The notes under the pieces are model-generated. The model made no database searches and had not been told where the DNA came from. It saw nothing but the letters and a program-made list of their open reading frames with translations. Position numbers and translations under genes: made by a program. Shown one piece after another: positions 30,323 through 40,139 of a stretch of 45,815 nucleotides of DNA (position 1 is the first letter of the stretch; every line of letters begins with the position of its first letter). The DNA is taken from positions 1-45,815 of the IMG/VR virus record IMGVR_UViG_3300042996_000005; one strand, 5' to 3'. This DNA is from a virus.

Positions 30323-31035
30323 TGGCCGTATCCAACAGCACTGATTTCGCTCAGACCGCGCAAGAGATCATTCAGGATGCCCTGACGGAACTCGGCGTGG
30401 GCGCAGACGAGGAACCACTAGAGGCAATGGATCTGCAGCGCGGCATTCGTGCGCTCAACCGCATGCTCAAGGCGTGGCAGACCGATGGTGTGATGATCTG
30501 GACCTATGCCGAGGGCGAACTCACAACCGTGCTGGATCAGCCTGGCTACGAGTTCGGCGCAGGTGGGGACTTTGAGACTGTGCCATTCGAGATCATTGAT
30601 CTTCGCATTAACCGCGGCGGCAATGATCTGCCGATGCACCGGCTAAGCCGGGAAGAATACTACGCACTCCCCAACAAGACGAACCGCGGCTATCCAACCC
30701 AGTTCTATTACGACCGGCAGCGCGACAGTGGGATGCTTTACCTCTGGCCCGCTCCCGACACCCAGCTCGGAACGCTGAAGTTCACCTATCGCCGTGCCAT
30801 CATGGACATAGACAGTGGCGCCAATGACTTTGACGTACCGCCAGAGTGGATGGAAGCCTTGGTCTTTGGTTTGGCCAAGCGGCTTGTCGGGGCCTATGCC
30901 AAGGCGGGTTCCGCCGATGAAGCGCGTGTCGAGCGTGAAGCCGAACGAGCCTATATGACCGTAAAGGGGTTCGACATCGGTGAAGGTGTCGGCTCTGTAA
31001 AGGTCACGCCCGACCGCTCGCGGGAATGGCGCTGA
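30322..31035 (+). CDS. P22 gp4-like head-to-tail adaptor
   Basis: A 237-residue protein. Conserved traits of the gp4 tail accessory factor are visible: TAQEIIQDALTELGV at the start, ALNRMLKAWQTDGVMIW, GYPTQFYYDRQ, LYLWPAPD and a helical C-terminus. In P22 gp4 binds under the portal after packaging and starts tail assembly. The order gp4 then gp10 is conserved here, and the genes overlap. Confidence 0.85.
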   Translation: MAVSNSTDFAQTAQEIIQDALTELGVGADEEPLEAMDLQRGIRALNRMLKAWQTDGVMIWTYAEGELTTVLDQPGYEFGAGGDFETVPFEIIDLRINRGGNDLPMHRLSREEYYALPNKTNRGYPTQFYYDRQRDSGMLYLWPAPDTQLGTLKFTYRRAIMDIDSGANDFDVPPEWMEALVFGLAKRLVGAYAKAGSADEARVEREAERAYMTVKGFDIGEGVGSVKVTPDRSREWR

Positions 31036-32396
31036 TGCCCAAGATCGAAGTACCTTTCGCCAATCAGGAAGGCCATTCTTCCATCGCGCAGAACAGCCAA
31101 GAGCGGCTCATCAATATGTTCTGCGCCATAGAGATTTCCGGCAAGTCCAAGCTGGTTCGTCGCCAGCGGGTGAGTGTTGATCAGGTCTTTGCTCTCACAG
31201 GCGAAAAGCGCTGCATCGAGCGCAATGCCGGGATCTACTATGTCGTGGTTGGCAGCACTTTCGCCACATGGAATGGCGTCACCTACACCGCCCTTGGAAC
31301 CCTCGACACCAGCACCGGCCGCTGCACCACGGTCTTTGATGACAATGGCGACGTGCTGATCTCCGATGGAGCCACGGCATACCATTGGGACGGCGCCACT
31401 CTCACGAAGCCAGACACGAACGGCGACATTGGACCGCTGACATTCCTTGGCGGATTCGCAGTAACAAACACCCCTGGAACGGGGCAGTTCAAATGGTCTG
31501 CCGTAAACGACATGCAGGCATGGGATGGACTGGACTTTGCGACTGCCGAGGGCAAGACCGACAATTTGGTGCGCGTGACGGCCAACCAAAACGAACTATG
31601 GCTTTGGGGCGAGGAAACAACGGAGATCTGGCCGCTGACCGGCGGCAGCGACAGTCCCTTTTCCTTCAACGCAGCAATGGCGCGAGGATTGGGCGCAGCG
31701 CTGTCGGTCACATCAGAAGACAACAGCCAATTCTGGCTGGGGAATGACTGGATCATCTACCGCGCCGATGGCTTCCGCCCAATGGCTGTGTCCAACCCCT
31801 CAGTGCAGGAAGCCATTAATAAAGTGCCGGAAACCGCTCGTGCGCTGTGCGAGGCGTTTTCCTACACGGACGGTTTCAACAAGTTCGTCACGTTCAAGTT
31901 TCCCGGCTATCTGACGCTTCAGTACAACGTCGCTACTCAGTTCTGGAACATTGCCCAGACATTCGGGCAAGATGACTGGGACGTTCTGGCTTCGCAGTAT
32001 TCGCAGTGCGACCGATACCTTACGAGCACGGGCATTGCTCAGCTTCGCAGGGGCATCAACACCGACAATGGCGGTATCTTTTACCGTGGCGGCATCTCTC
32101 CGCAATTGGCAGCGGGTAATAGCCGCGTTGCGCTGCGGGCCTTCTTCCTAGATTGCGAGGTCGGCAGGGCAGGAGTTGGCATCACTACACAGGTGATGAT
32201 GCGGGTGGCAAGGGACGGCGTGACGTTCGGGAACGAACGCTGGCGGTCATTAGGGCTAACTGGAAAATATCAGCACCGGGCGATCTGGCGCAATTGGGGC
32301 GTTGGCCGGCGCATGACGGTGGAGATAGGATTCACCGACGATCTGAATTTCTCAATCATGGGCGCCGAAGCCGAAGGCGACATTCTCAATGGTTGA
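31035..32396 (+). CDS. P22 gp10-like packaged-DNA stabilisation protein
   Basis: A 453-residue beta-rich protein beginning MPKIEVPFANQEGHSSIAQN and then SQERLINMF, the family's N-terminal pattern. In P22, gp10 binds the gp4 ring to close the channel. I placed the start at 31035, overlapping the gp4 stop (TGATG), because GGGA sits nine bases upstream; an ATG at 31026 lies against that site. Repeated WNG/WDG elements suggest a beta-propeller. Confidence 0.84.
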   Translation: MPKIEVPFANQEGHSSIAQNSQERLINMFCAIEISGKSKLVRRQRVSVDQVFALTGEKRCIERNAGIYYVVVGSTFATWNGVTYTALGTLDTSTGRCTTVFDDNGDVLISDGATAYHWDGATLTKPDTNGDIGPLTFLGGFAVTNTPGTGQFKWSAVNDMQAWDGLDFATAEGKTDNLVRVTANQNELWLWGEETTEIWPLTGGSDSPFSFNAAMARGLGAALSVTSEDNSQFWLGNDWIIYRADGFRPMAVSNPSVQEAINKVPETARALCEAFSYTDGFNKFVTFKFPGYLTLQYNVATQFWNIAQTFGQDDWDVLASQYSQCDRYLTSTGIAQLRRGINTDNGGIFYRGGISPQLAAGNSRVALRAFFLDCEVGRAGVGITTQVMMRVARDGVTFGNERWRSLGLTGKYQHRAIWRNWGVGRRMTVEIGFTDDLNFSIMGAEAEGDILNG

Positions 32397-33003
32397 GGTT
32401 CAGCGTAAGAAGTACCCGCTCAATCCTACTATGAAATGGACTGATGCAGAAGGTCGTCTCACGGCCGAAGGCTTCCGAATTATACGAGCCATTGGTGAAC
32501 TCATTGAGAACATCTCGATAGAGGACGGTGAAGTTCGGACTGAGATGCTGGAGGCCGAGATCATCCGCGTTTCAACGCTTTTTGCTGATGAAGTTATCAT
32601 CACCAACAAGATCAAGCCTAATGCGGTTTCAGAGTTGTCGGCACTGTTCCAAGTAGGCTCTACCGGGCCGGGTGGCGGCACGATTGTGTCCGGTGCAGTG
32701 CCTATCACGACATTGAGCAACACAGGCCTGTTGCTGACGCTGACCGCGTTCATGGATCGTCCTAATCTGGATTCAGGCAATTTTGGCTATTGGAGCATGC
32801 AGCTCAACCGAAACGGTACGCAAATCGACACCACGCCGCAGCTCTACTATGACGACAATTTCTCATATCAGCCCGTTGCGTCCTTCATCGACCCTACCCC
32901 CGGCGCAGACCCGACCTACTCCGTAACAACAACCCTGCACTCAGGCGATGGCGATTTCAGCATCACTGGTGGTGTCCTCAACGTGAGTTTGTTGAAACGA
33001 TGA
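32389..33003 (+). CDS. Hypothetical tail/fibre-type protein
   Basis: A 204-residue protein starting MVEVQRKKYPLNPTMKWTDA. A helical section (about 20-80) precedes a beta-rich end with Gly/Pro linkers (STGPGGGTIVSGAVPITTLS). It overlaps genes at both ends and is next to a Tfa-like gene, so a fibre or fibre-attachment role is plausible. No family is recognised. Confidence 0.58.
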   Translation: MVEVQRKKYPLNPTMKWTDAEGRLTAEGFRIIRAIGELIENISIEDGEVRTEMLEAEIIRVSTLFADEVIITNKIKPNAVSELSALFQVGSTGPGGGTIVSGAVPITTLSNTGLLLTLTAFMDRPNLDSGNFGYWSMQLNRNGTQIDTTPQLYYDDNFSYQPVASFIDPTPGADPTYSVTTTLHSGDGDFSITGGVLNVSLLKR

Positions 33004-33407
33004 GCGAAGTTTTTCACTATGCCATTTATGAGGAGGTCACCGGCCGCGTTCTTCGGGCGGGACGGGGCTCTAGTCCAGACATTGGCAAGATCCAACCTCT
33101 AGGCCCTGGCGAGGCGCTCTATGAGGGTGAAATTGATCCTGCGAAGGAATATCTGCCTGGCGGGGCTCCATGGCCTAAGCCGGACGAACCTGTCTGGGTG
33201 ACGAAGCGGCAGGTGAAGGAACATGCAGCAAGACTGCTGTCCTATACTGACTGGTACGCCCTGCGGCGGGCGGATACGGGCGAGGAAATGCCGGAAGGCG
33301 TCCAGGCCTATCGCGCCGCCGTCCGCGCTGCCTCCGATGCTCTTGAGGCAATGCAGCCTATTCCTGCTGACTATCAGGCTGCACAGCATTGGCCCGCTAA
33401 GTCGTGA
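33000..33407 (+). CDS. Tail fibre assembly-like protein
   Basis: A 135-residue protein whose C-terminal half has the Tfa/DUF4376-like pattern: AARLLSYTDWYALRRADTGE, then VQAYRAAVRAA and PADYQAAQHWP. Such proteins chaperone fibre folding. No large fibre precedes it directly; the candidate client is the 32389 product or the tailspike. Confidence 0.65.
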   Translation: MSEVFHYAIYEEVTGRVLRAGRGSSPDIGKIQPLGPGEALYEGEIDPAKEYLPGGAPWPKPDEPVWVTKRQVKEHAARLLSYTDWYALRRADTGEEMPEGVQAYRAAVRAASDALEAMQPIPADYQAAQHWPAKS

Positions 33408-33832
33408 CGCCTTGGATAGCGACGGAAGCTGATATTCCCGCTCTCATTGAGATCGGGGCGAAGTTTCACGCCATGAGCCCGCATCGGTTCATGGGGGAAT
33501 ATGAGCCTGAGGCCCTAGCTAATGTATTCCGGTTCATGATCGGAAGCGATCAATCCGTGATCTTTACCAATGGCGAGGGATTGATCGGCGGCACCTATGC
33601 GCCGGTCTATTTCGCACCATCCAAATGGATGCTTGAGGAAAACTTCTGGTTCGCCGGCAAGGAGGGCATGGAATTGCTGAATTCGCTCTTCGCTCACGCG
33701 ACAGCCTGGGGCGCGGACTTCTTCATGCTCTCCACTCTTGAGAACGAGCATTCCAACGCCATTGACCGACTACTCACCCGAAAGGGCTTCCGCATGATTG
33801 AACGCCGCTACATGAAGGAGCTACACCGATGA
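33404..33832 (+). CDS. GNAT-like N-acetyltransferase-type phage protein
   Basis: A 142-residue protein with a GTG start, beginning (M)TPWIATEADIPALIEIGAK. It has GNAT topology: ALIEIGAKFHA helix, GEGLIGGTYAP strand and ERRYMKELHR end with RKGFRMIE as the last motif. Free-standing GNAT-like proteins are frequent in podovirus late regions beside ejection genes, with unproven activity. The acetyl-CoA loop (Q/R-x2-G-x-G/A) is not clear, so catalysis is uncertain. Confidence 0.68.
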   Translation: MTPWIATEADIPALIEIGAKFHAMSPHRFMGEYEPEALANVFRFMIGSDQSVIFTNGEGLIGGTYAPVYFAPSKWMLEENFWFAGKEGMELLNSLFAHATAWGADFFMLSTLENEHSNAIDRLLTRKGFRMIERRYMKELHR

Positions 33833-34512
33833 TCGGTACAACTATGGCCGTTCTGGGCGCTGCTGCCATTGGCGGTGCAGCGTCCCTAGCTGGCGGGATG
33901 ATGCAGTCAAATGCGGCCAAGAAGGCAGCGCAGACGCAGGCGAACTCCGCAAGTCAGTCTCTGGCCCTGCAGGAAAAGCAGTACAACCAATCTCGCACCG
34001 ACAGCCTGCCATGGATGGAAGCGGGCAAGACTGCGCTCACCAGCTACATGAACGAGCTTGGTCTTGGTGCTGAAGCTAAGGCCGGCACGTTCAAGTCCGG
34101 GTTCAGGGAAACACCTGGCTATGCCTTTGCAGTGGAGCAAGGCGAAAAGGGTGCAGTCAACAATCTCTCGGCGCTCGGCATGAAGAATAGCGGCGCGGCG
34201 CTCAAAGCCCTGACGCGCTTCCGCACCGGCTTAGCCGATCAGACTTATCAAGGCTATCTAGACCGCCTCTCAGCCGCCTCCACAGGCGGACAGGCGCAAG
34301 TTGCAAACAACGCTCAGCTCGGCGCCAACTTCGCTAACAATGCGGGTCAGACCCTGCAAGACCGTGGTGCCGCTACGTCTTCCGGCTATGTGGGCTCGGC
34401 TAATGCATGGTCCAATGCCCTGGGAAATTTCTCCAACCAAGCCGGTTTTGCGCTTGGCATGGGTTCCAATAACTTCGGCAATGGCTTCGGCATGAACTTC
34501 GGGGGCCGCTAG
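33829..34512 (+). CDS. P22 gp7-like ejection protein
   Basis: A 227-residue protein with a hydrophobic N-terminus (MAVLGAAAIGGAASLAGGMM), an Ala/Gln-rich helix (AAKKAAQTQANSASQSLALQ) and a Gly/Asn/Phe-rich end (NNFGNGFGMNFGGR). This profile is typical of DNA-injection (gp7-type) proteins that leave the capsid and help DNA cross the envelope. It precedes two larger proteins of similar type. Confidence 0.72.
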   Translation: MIGTTMAVLGAAAIGGAASLAGGMMQSNAAKKAAQTQANSASQSLALQEKQYNQSRTDSLPWMEAGKTALTSYMNELGLGAEAKAGTFKSGFRETPGYAFAVEQGEKGAVNNLSALGMKNSGAALKALTRFRTGLADQTYQGYLDRLSAASTGGQAQVANNAQLGANFANNAGQTLQDRGAATSSGYVGSANAWSNALGNFSNQAGFALGMGSNNFGNGFGMNFGGR

Positions 34513-34513
34513 C

Positions 34514-35779
34514 ATGGCTATTCAGGCAATGGCGCTAGGCGTCCAAAATCCAGAGATCAACACAATGCAGGCGCTGGGCGCAGGCCAAGCCGCTCGGCAG
34601 TCTTTCGATATGAACAATATCGCCTTGGCTCAGAAGGGTCTGGAAACCGTCGCCCAAGTCGCACTTGGCGCCATGGGCGGTGATCTCAACGGCCAAGCCG
34701 ATCCGGCGCGGTTCGAAGAGGGTCTGAACTACCTCGCTCAGCAGGGGGTAAACGTTGAGCCGTTCCGCGGGCGTCCTGATCTAGCGCCGGTTGTCGCTCG
34801 CTCTGGCATGACCGCGCTACAGCAGCTGGCGCAGGCGCAGGATGAAAAGAACTACAATCTGGCATTGCAGAAATTTCAGCTGGACATTGAACAAGCAATG
34901 CAAGCCCCTGCGCCAACAGCCGACATGCAGAACTTCCAACTAGCCCAAGAAAACCCGGACTTTGCCGCTCATCTATCCAGTAAGGACGCGCCAAACCCAC
35001 CGGCACAAGTTGGCGAATACAACTTCTACGCGCAGCAGGAAAAAGCAGCGGGGCGTGAGCCTATGTCGTTCTTGGACTTCCAAGCGGCGCAAAAGGGCGG
35101 CGGGCTGACGGTTACAACCAACCCTGATGGGACAACAACGGTACAACAGGGCGGGTCAGGTGGCAAACTCACCGAAGCGCAAGGTAAAGATCTCGGCTTT
35201 TATACGCGCGGCGCGCAGGCTAACCTAGGGCTCGCAACGTTAGAAGGCCAACTCACCGACTTAGTGCAGCAGAATGCTGGAGCAGCGCCCCTGGGCTTGG
35301 GTAATTATATGCGCTCCCCGGAATTCCGCCAAGCCAAGGTTGAGGCTGATAACTTTCTGACGGCACTGCTTCGTAAAGACACAGGTGCTGCCATCACCGA
35401 TGGGGAGTTCAATCTCTATGGACCAATGTTCTTGCCGATCCCCGGTGATGACCCTGCAACTATTGCGCTGAAGCGGCAGAAGCGGGCAACGGCGCTCTTG
35501 GGCCTGCGTTCTGGGCTTGGTACTGCCGAGATAGTAGCGGCTTCTAATGAAGCCGCATTGGGCCTGCCAGACCCTGCGGTGGAGGCGGCGGGTCTTGAAG
35601 CCTCTCAGCCTGATCCTGCGCCAGCTGCACCAGTTACTGTAACTGGCGCTCCCGCTTCGGCGCCGATCTCAAGTGGAGGCGAACCAGCCAAGCCGATGAG
35701 CCAAGCCGATTACGATGCAATCCCATCAGGCGGTCTGTTCGTGGACCCTGACGATGGCCAAACCTACAGGAAGCCATAA
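34514..35779 (+). CDS. Ejection/internal virion protein
   Basis: A 421-residue protein starting MAIQAMALGVQNPEINTMQA, rich in Ala/Gln with long helices (about 1-140), then a Thr/Gly-rich linker and a globular C-terminal part. It ends FVDPDDGQTYRKP and shares a base with the next start. Position fits the second of the three P22 ejection proteins (gp20-like); sequence identity to P22 cannot be claimed. Confidence 0.65.
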   Translation: MAIQAMALGVQNPEINTMQALGAGQAARQSFDMNNIALAQKGLETVAQVALGAMGGDLNGQADPARFEEGLNYLAQQGVNVEPFRGRPDLAPVVARSGMTALQQLAQAQDEKNYNLALQKFQLDIEQAMQAPAPTADMQNFQLAQENPDFAAHLSSKDAPNPPAQVGEYNFYAQQEKAAGREPMSFLDFQAAQKGGGLTVTTNPDGTTTVQQGGSGGKLTEAQGKDLGFYTRGAQANLGLATLEGQLTDLVQQNAGAAPLGLGNYMRSPEFRQAKVEADNFLTALLRKDTGAAITDGEFNLYGPMFLPIPGDDPATIALKRQKRATALLGLRSGLGTAEIVAASNEAALGLPDPAVEAAGLEASQPDPAPAAPVTVTGAPASAPISSGGEPAKPMSQADYDAIPSGGLFVDPDDGQTYRKP

Positions 35780-37518
35780 TGGCACCTCGCTTCGCAGGCG
35801 TTCCAGTCGAGACGGCTAAGAAGCCCCGGTTTGCCGGTGTGGCAGTGGCGCCAGCCGCGCAAGACCCGTACCTTGCCGATCTGCCGGTTCCGGGGGCAGG
35901 GCCTGGATATGTTGCGCCGGGATCAACGCCCGCGCCGACAGAGAAGCCGTTCAGTGAGACAGCCTTTGCTCAAGGCACGTCCGGCGTGAATGAAGGTATT
36001 GCCTCAGTATTGGGCCTCCCCGTCGATGTTACTCAAGGCGCCCTGCGTTTAGGAGCGGCAGGCATCAACGCGGCTACAGGTTCTGATATCCAATTACCAG
36101 TTGATGCGATTGGCGGGAGCCAGTCGATCAAGGCTGCTATTGGACCTGCGATACAGCCTGAAAGCAAAGACGGCAGCAATCAGGTTATCCGCCGCGTTGG
36201 CCAAGAAGTTGGCGCATCTTTGGTGCCAGCTGGGGCCGTTGTGGCGCGGTCTGCAACGCCTATTCGCGCTGCAATCGGACAAGCAGCAACCGCAGCTGGC
36301 TCCGGGGCAGCTGCCGGGACTGCTCAGCAGTTGACAGACAATCCATATGTGGAAATTGCTGCCCAGATCATGGGGGGTGGCGCTGTCGCTGGCGCCGCAG
36401 GCCTAGGGCGAAAGGCCATCACGCCATTTACCATTGATCCTGAGCGCCAGGCTGTCAACGCTACATTGGCACAAGAAGGCGTTGAGCTTACCGCAGGCCA
36501 AGCCACAGGCAATAAGGCCCTTAAGTACGCAGAAAGCGAACTTGGCGGAGCACGGCTGGAAGACCTCACCTCTCGTCAGCAGGAGCAGTTCACGCGCGCG
36601 GCGCTAAGCCGAGCCGGGATCAGCGCTGATCGCGCTACGCCTGAAGTGATGCAGCGGGCATATCAGTCTCTTGGAGCACAATTCGACGCGCTTGCGGCTC
36701 GCAACTCAATTGCAGCCGACCCCCAGATTGTTCAGGATCTGGGCGGCGCATGGTCGGAATACACTGCTCTCGTCAACCCGAACGCCCGTGCGCCCATTGT
36801 TGAGAATACAATCCGCGACATTGCTGACGCTATTCAGGCAAACGGAGGTTCGATCTCTGGGGAGGCATACCAATCCCTACGCAGCCGCCTGGGCAGGGCT
36901 TTGAACAGCTCCGCGGATCCTGAATTAACAGGAGCCCTTAGAGGCCTGCAGGGCGCACTAGATGACGCCATGGAGCGAACGCTAACCGCTGCGAACTCTC
37001 CTGACCTCGGAGCGTGGCAGCAGGTTCGCGGAGACTACCACAACTTCATGATCCTGCAGAACGCTGCATCAGGGGCCGGTGAAGATGCCGCAATGGGCAT
37101 CATATCTCCCGCCAAGCTTCGGCAGGCCGCTACCCAGCAGAACAGGGGCGGCTATGTGCGGGGGCAGGGTGCCTTCTCAGAATTAGCGCGAGCCGGGGTG
37201 GCGGGCATGAGCCCAATGCCCAATAGCGGGACTGCGAGCCGCATGGCTGTTCGTGGCATGACGGCAGGCATTCCAGGAGCAATCGGGGCGTTGCTCGGCA
37301 ACAACGTTGGCGGCGGATTGGGCGCAGTTGCCGGATTGGCGGCGGGTAGCGTAGCACCAAAGGCCTTATCCGCGATGATGCTCTCTGGTCCGGGGCGCAG
37401 GTATCTTACCAACCAAGTTCTCCCAAACCGCGGTAACGCGCTGCAGATGATCGCTGGTCCTGCGCTAGGTGGTGGAGCAAACGCTCTGCAAGCCTTGCGG
37501 GTCACTGGCCTCAACTGA
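35779..37518 (+). CDS. Large ejection/internal virion protein
   Basis: A 579-residue protein. Its N-terminus repeats PRFAGV twice (residues 3-8 and 16-21), followed by Gly/Ala-rich segments with membrane character near the middle (about 165-215) and near the end (GAIGALLGNNVGGGLGAVAG). No transglycosylase motif is evident. It fits the third ejection protein (gp16-like), expected to form part of the conduit. The call is by position and composition. Confidence 0.66.
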   Translation: MAPRFAGVPVETAKKPRFAGVAVAPAAQDPYLADLPVPGAGPGYVAPGSTPAPTEKPFSETAFAQGTSGVNEGIASVLGLPVDVTQGALRLGAAGINAATGSDIQLPVDAIGGSQSIKAAIGPAIQPESKDGSNQVIRRVGQEVGASLVPAGAVVARSATPIRAAIGQAATAAGSGAAAGTAQQLTDNPYVEIAAQIMGGGAVAGAAGLGRKAITPFTIDPERQAVNATLAQEGVELTAGQATGNKALKYAESELGGARLEDLTSRQQEQFTRAALSRAGISADRATPEVMQRAYQSLGAQFDALAARNSIAADPQIVQDLGGAWSEYTALVNPNARAPIVENTIRDIADAIQANGGSISGEAYQSLRSRLGRALNSSADPELTGALRGLQGALDDAMERTLTAANSPDLGAWQQVRGDYHNFMILQNAASGAGEDAAMGIISPAKLRQAATQQNRGGYVRGQGAFSELARAGVAGMSPMPNSGTASRMAVRGMTAGIPGAIGALLGNNVGGGLGAVAGLAAGSVAPKALSAMMLSGPGRRYLTNQVLPNRGNALQMIAGPALGGGANALQALRVTGLN

Positions 37519-37529
37519 TACAAAGCCGC

Positions 37530-37724
37530 ATGCAGAAAAAAGAAGCGAATGCCCTAGTCTGGGGTGCTTGGGGCGGCATCGTGTGTGCCATCATCGCTTT
37601 TGGCGCTGAAATGGCTGGCGAACCGCTCCCCCAAACGGTTTGGGGCGCTGGCATGGGCGGCTTCTTTTGGCTCTGGGTAGTCGCCAACGTCCGCAACTGG
37701 CTCGCTGCTAGACCGCTCCGATAA
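37530..37724 (+). CDS. Small membrane protein
   Basis: A 64-residue protein with two hydrophobic segments (about 8-25 and 38-54), starting MQKKEANALVWGAWGGIVCA. It follows the ejection genes and precedes a terminator. A holin role is possible, but true lysis genes lie 3.5 kb downstream; function unknown. Confidence 0.5.
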   Translation: MQKKEANALVWGAWGGIVCAIIAFGAEMAGEPLPQTVWGAGMGGFFWLWVVANVRNWLAARPLR

Positions 37725-37750
37725 GAGCTGATCATCGCTAGGAATTTGCA

Positions 37751-37775
37751 AGGTTCGCTTAAGCGGGCCTTTTTT
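37751..37775 (+). terminator. Rho-independent terminator
   Basis: AGGTTCGC (37751-37758) pairs with GCGGGCCT (37763-37770) around TTAA, with two G-T pairs, followed by five T. It separates the ejection genes from the peptidase/tailspike pair. Confidence 0.78.
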
Positions 37776-37790
37776 GTTTGGGAACAACAC

Positions 37791-38393
37791 ATGGCCAACT
37801 TCGACTTCTCGCCTTACGCGAGGGGCGGCGCTGCTGCGCGTCCTGATAGTTTTACGGGCATGCAGGATCCGTTTCAGCAAGCACTTGCCCGGATGCTGCA
37901 AGACGCGCCGGCAGAGGTGAAGATCGGCATCACATCGGGTTATCGCTCGCCTGAAGTGCAGGAGCGGCTGTGGCAAGAAGCGCTTGTCAAATACGGTTCA
38001 CCCGAAAAGGCCCGCAAGTGGGTAGCGCCTCCCGGACGATCACAGCACAACCACGGCGCTGCAGCTGATCTTGAGTACCTCTCGCCAGAAGCTCAAGAGT
38101 GGGTTCACGCAAATGCCGAGCGATACGGCCTCGCATTCCCACTCAGCAACGAAGCCTGGCACGTTGAACTAGCTGGTGCTCGGGGCGAGCATCAACACGC
38201 ATCCCCTACAGCAACCACAGCGAACGCCCTTGGCGGCACTAACGCGCTGCGAGCGGCTGCACTTCCGTCCAATGGCTCACTTGGCTCAGCGGCCACCCTT
38301 GCGACCCGGGCCCCGCCGGCTTGGATCAAGCCCATCACTCCCCCATCCGTCACCTTCACGCCCCTAGAGCTTCCCACGCGCCGCCGCGCTTAA
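37791..38393 (+). CDS. M15-type peptidoglycan peptidase
   Basis: A 200-residue protein with the M15 (VanY/endolysin) zinc motif: H86-x6-D93 in SQHNHGAAAD, and E121-x2-H124 in EAWHVE. Residues before it include the substrate-loop GYRSPEVQERLW. The 75 residues after the domain are Ala/Thr/Pro-rich. It would cut peptide cross-links. Because it sits with the ejection and tailspike genes, away from the lysis genes, it is more likely a virion-associated lysin used at entry. The start at 37791 has GGGAAC upstream. Confidence 0.82.
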   Translation: MANFDFSPYARGGAAARPDSFTGMQDPFQQALARMLQDAPAEVKIGITSGYRSPEVQERLWQEALVKYGSPEKARKWVAPPGRSQHNHGAAADLEYLSPEAQEWVHANAERYGLAFPLSNEAWHVELAGARGEHQHASPTATTANALGGTNALRAAALPSNGSLGSAATLATRAPPAWIKPITPPSVTFTPLELPTRRRA

Positions 38394-38409
38394 TTTGACA
38401 GGTACATTC

Positions 38410-40068
38410 ATGGCTAATCTTTTCGATCCGCACTATCAGGCGGTAGATGCCAACGGCCTGCCAATGGCAGGAGCCAAGCTATACTTTTACCTTGCTGGCA
38501 CTTCGACACTGGCAACGGTTTACCAGAATGCGGACGCATCAACCCCGCACACGAACCCGGTTGTGGCTGATGCATCTGGCCTGTTCCCGCCGATCTACGT
38601 TGGAGACATATCGCTGAAGGCGGTGCTGAAAAGTGCTTTGGACGTGACCGTTCAAACCACTGACCAGATCGATGCCATCCCTGTCGGCTCAATATCGACT
38701 GCTAAGATAGCGGACTCGGCCGTGACCACCGAAAAGCTAGATGATGGCGCTGTCACCACTAGTAAACTTGAGAACGAGGCAGTAACGCCCGCCAAAACGT
38801 CTTTCCTCATAACCACAGCGGTTACAAAGACGGTGGGTACAAGCGGCGCTGACTTCACGACATTGGCGGCCGCTTTTGATTGGGCTTTGGCGCGGCGCAT
38901 CATTGGGGCTGGTTCGCTCTCGATCTCGCTCTTGGCTGGCGAACACGCTTTGGCAACCTACAAGTTTGACCATCCCGACGCTTCCAAGATCAGCCTTGTC
39001 GGGCAAGCCATTGTCGGAACTGTCCCGCGCATCTCTAACATGACCGGCACTCTCGCCACAGATGTCGCAACCATTGAGGCGGTCTTCCCGTCCCGGATTG
39101 CGTTGTCGGGAGCCAGTAACTACGGGCTATCGCTGCCTAAGGGCCTCGCGACGATAAACAACATCTACATCAAGAGCACGGCCCGCTATTCTCTGATGGT
39201 CGGCAATTTCTCCTCCTCGTACCAGAACGCAGACGGCAGCGGCGCATCGATCCGTTTCGGCAATTTTGCGATCACAGGTGGAATTTGGGGGGTGGGTCTG
39301 TCACATGCCTTCGCTACCAATGCAGGCGCAATGTGTATGGCGCATCAAGGCACCAGCGGGGCTGGCAATCAGGGTGGTCCGTTCCTAATCCTTCCCGGGT
39401 CTACGCTTGAAAGCAAGGGTGCGCCAGACAGCTTCCGTATCGACATGTACGGCACAGTTAATACCGGCTACGGCATGTTTGTCGAAGGTGCGCAGGTTCA
39501 CGCCTTCAATAACCTGAACTTTGGTGGGCCAATGCAGCTTGGCATTCACGCCATTGCCAATGCGGTGGTAGATGCAGCTGCTGCCGGCTTCAGCGGCGTT
39601 CAATGCGGCGCTTTTGCTATGCGGAACAGCTACATCAATCTCTATGAAGCAGGGTTCACGAACTGCAATGCCTCGGCATCCGATGCTCCGTTGGAAATTG
39701 CGCAGGGCAACTCTGGTCCGATCCGGTGTTTGATCGGCGTGGGCCAGGGTTCTTCCATGGCCTTTTATGACGCCCAGTTCAACGGTTGCTTGGCAAACCT
39801 GCTGCTCTACGCTGAAAACGCCAACAACATTTACGGTCAGTCTATCGACGTGACAAACTGCAAGTGGACTCAGGATTGTGTTGGCCTATATGGGTTTGCG
39901 ACGGCCGTTTTGCGGATCGCTGTCACCAGCCCACAGGTTGGATCACTTGACACTGTGAGGTGTGACACAGGCGCTTCTGCTCAAGTGCAGGGGTCAACTG
40001 GGCTAACCTATTCGCCCAATGCTGGCATCAGCAACATGAACTCTAAGGGCTCATACATCATCAGCTAA
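38410..40068 (+). CDS. Tailspike/tail fibre
   Basis: A 552-residue protein starting MANLFDPHYQAVDANGLPMA. The first 110 residues resemble the head-binding domain of podovirus tailspikes. A neck follows with near-repeats AVTTEKL and AVTTSKL (about 115-135). The body (about 150-540) is rich in Gly/Asn/Ser with evenly spaced short strands, as in a right-handed beta-helix, a fold that binds or cleaves surface polysaccharide. The start at 38410 follows a weak AGG. Confidence 0.78.
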   Translation: MANLFDPHYQAVDANGLPMAGAKLYFYLAGTSTLATVYQNADASTPHTNPVVADASGLFPPIYVGDISLKAVLKSALDVTVQTTDQIDAIPVGSISTAKIADSAVTTEKLDDGAVTTSKLENEAVTPAKTSFLITTAVTKTVGTSGADFTTLAAAFDWALARRIIGAGSLSISLLAGEHALATYKFDHPDASKISLVGQAIVGTVPRISNMTGTLATDVATIEAVFPSRIALSGASNYGLSLPKGLATINNIYIKSTARYSLMVGNFSSSYQNADGSGASIRFGNFAITGGIWGVGLSHAFATNAGAMCMAHQGTSGAGNQGGPFLILPGSTLESKGAPDSFRIDMYGTVNTGYGMFVEGAQVHAFNNLNFGGPMQLGIHAIANAVVDAAAAGFSGVQCGAFAMRNSYINLYEAGFTNCNASASDAPLEIAQGNSGPIRCLIGVGQGSSMAFYDAQFNGCLANLLLYAENANNIYGQSIDVTNCKWTQDCVGLYGFATAVLRIAVTSPQVGSLDTVRCDTGASAQVQGSTGLTYSPNAGISNMNSKGSYIIS

Positions 40069-40139
40069 AATGCGGGATCAAATTTAAACTGCTGGTATAT
40101 GCAATTGCACTTGTTTGTGTGCTGAAGTAGGGCTGACGG

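Noticed and set aside
40098-40107. Ten-base palindrome TGCAATTGCA before the hydrolase gene
   Set aside because: Single short palindrome without a second copy or clear promoter hexamers; could be chance.
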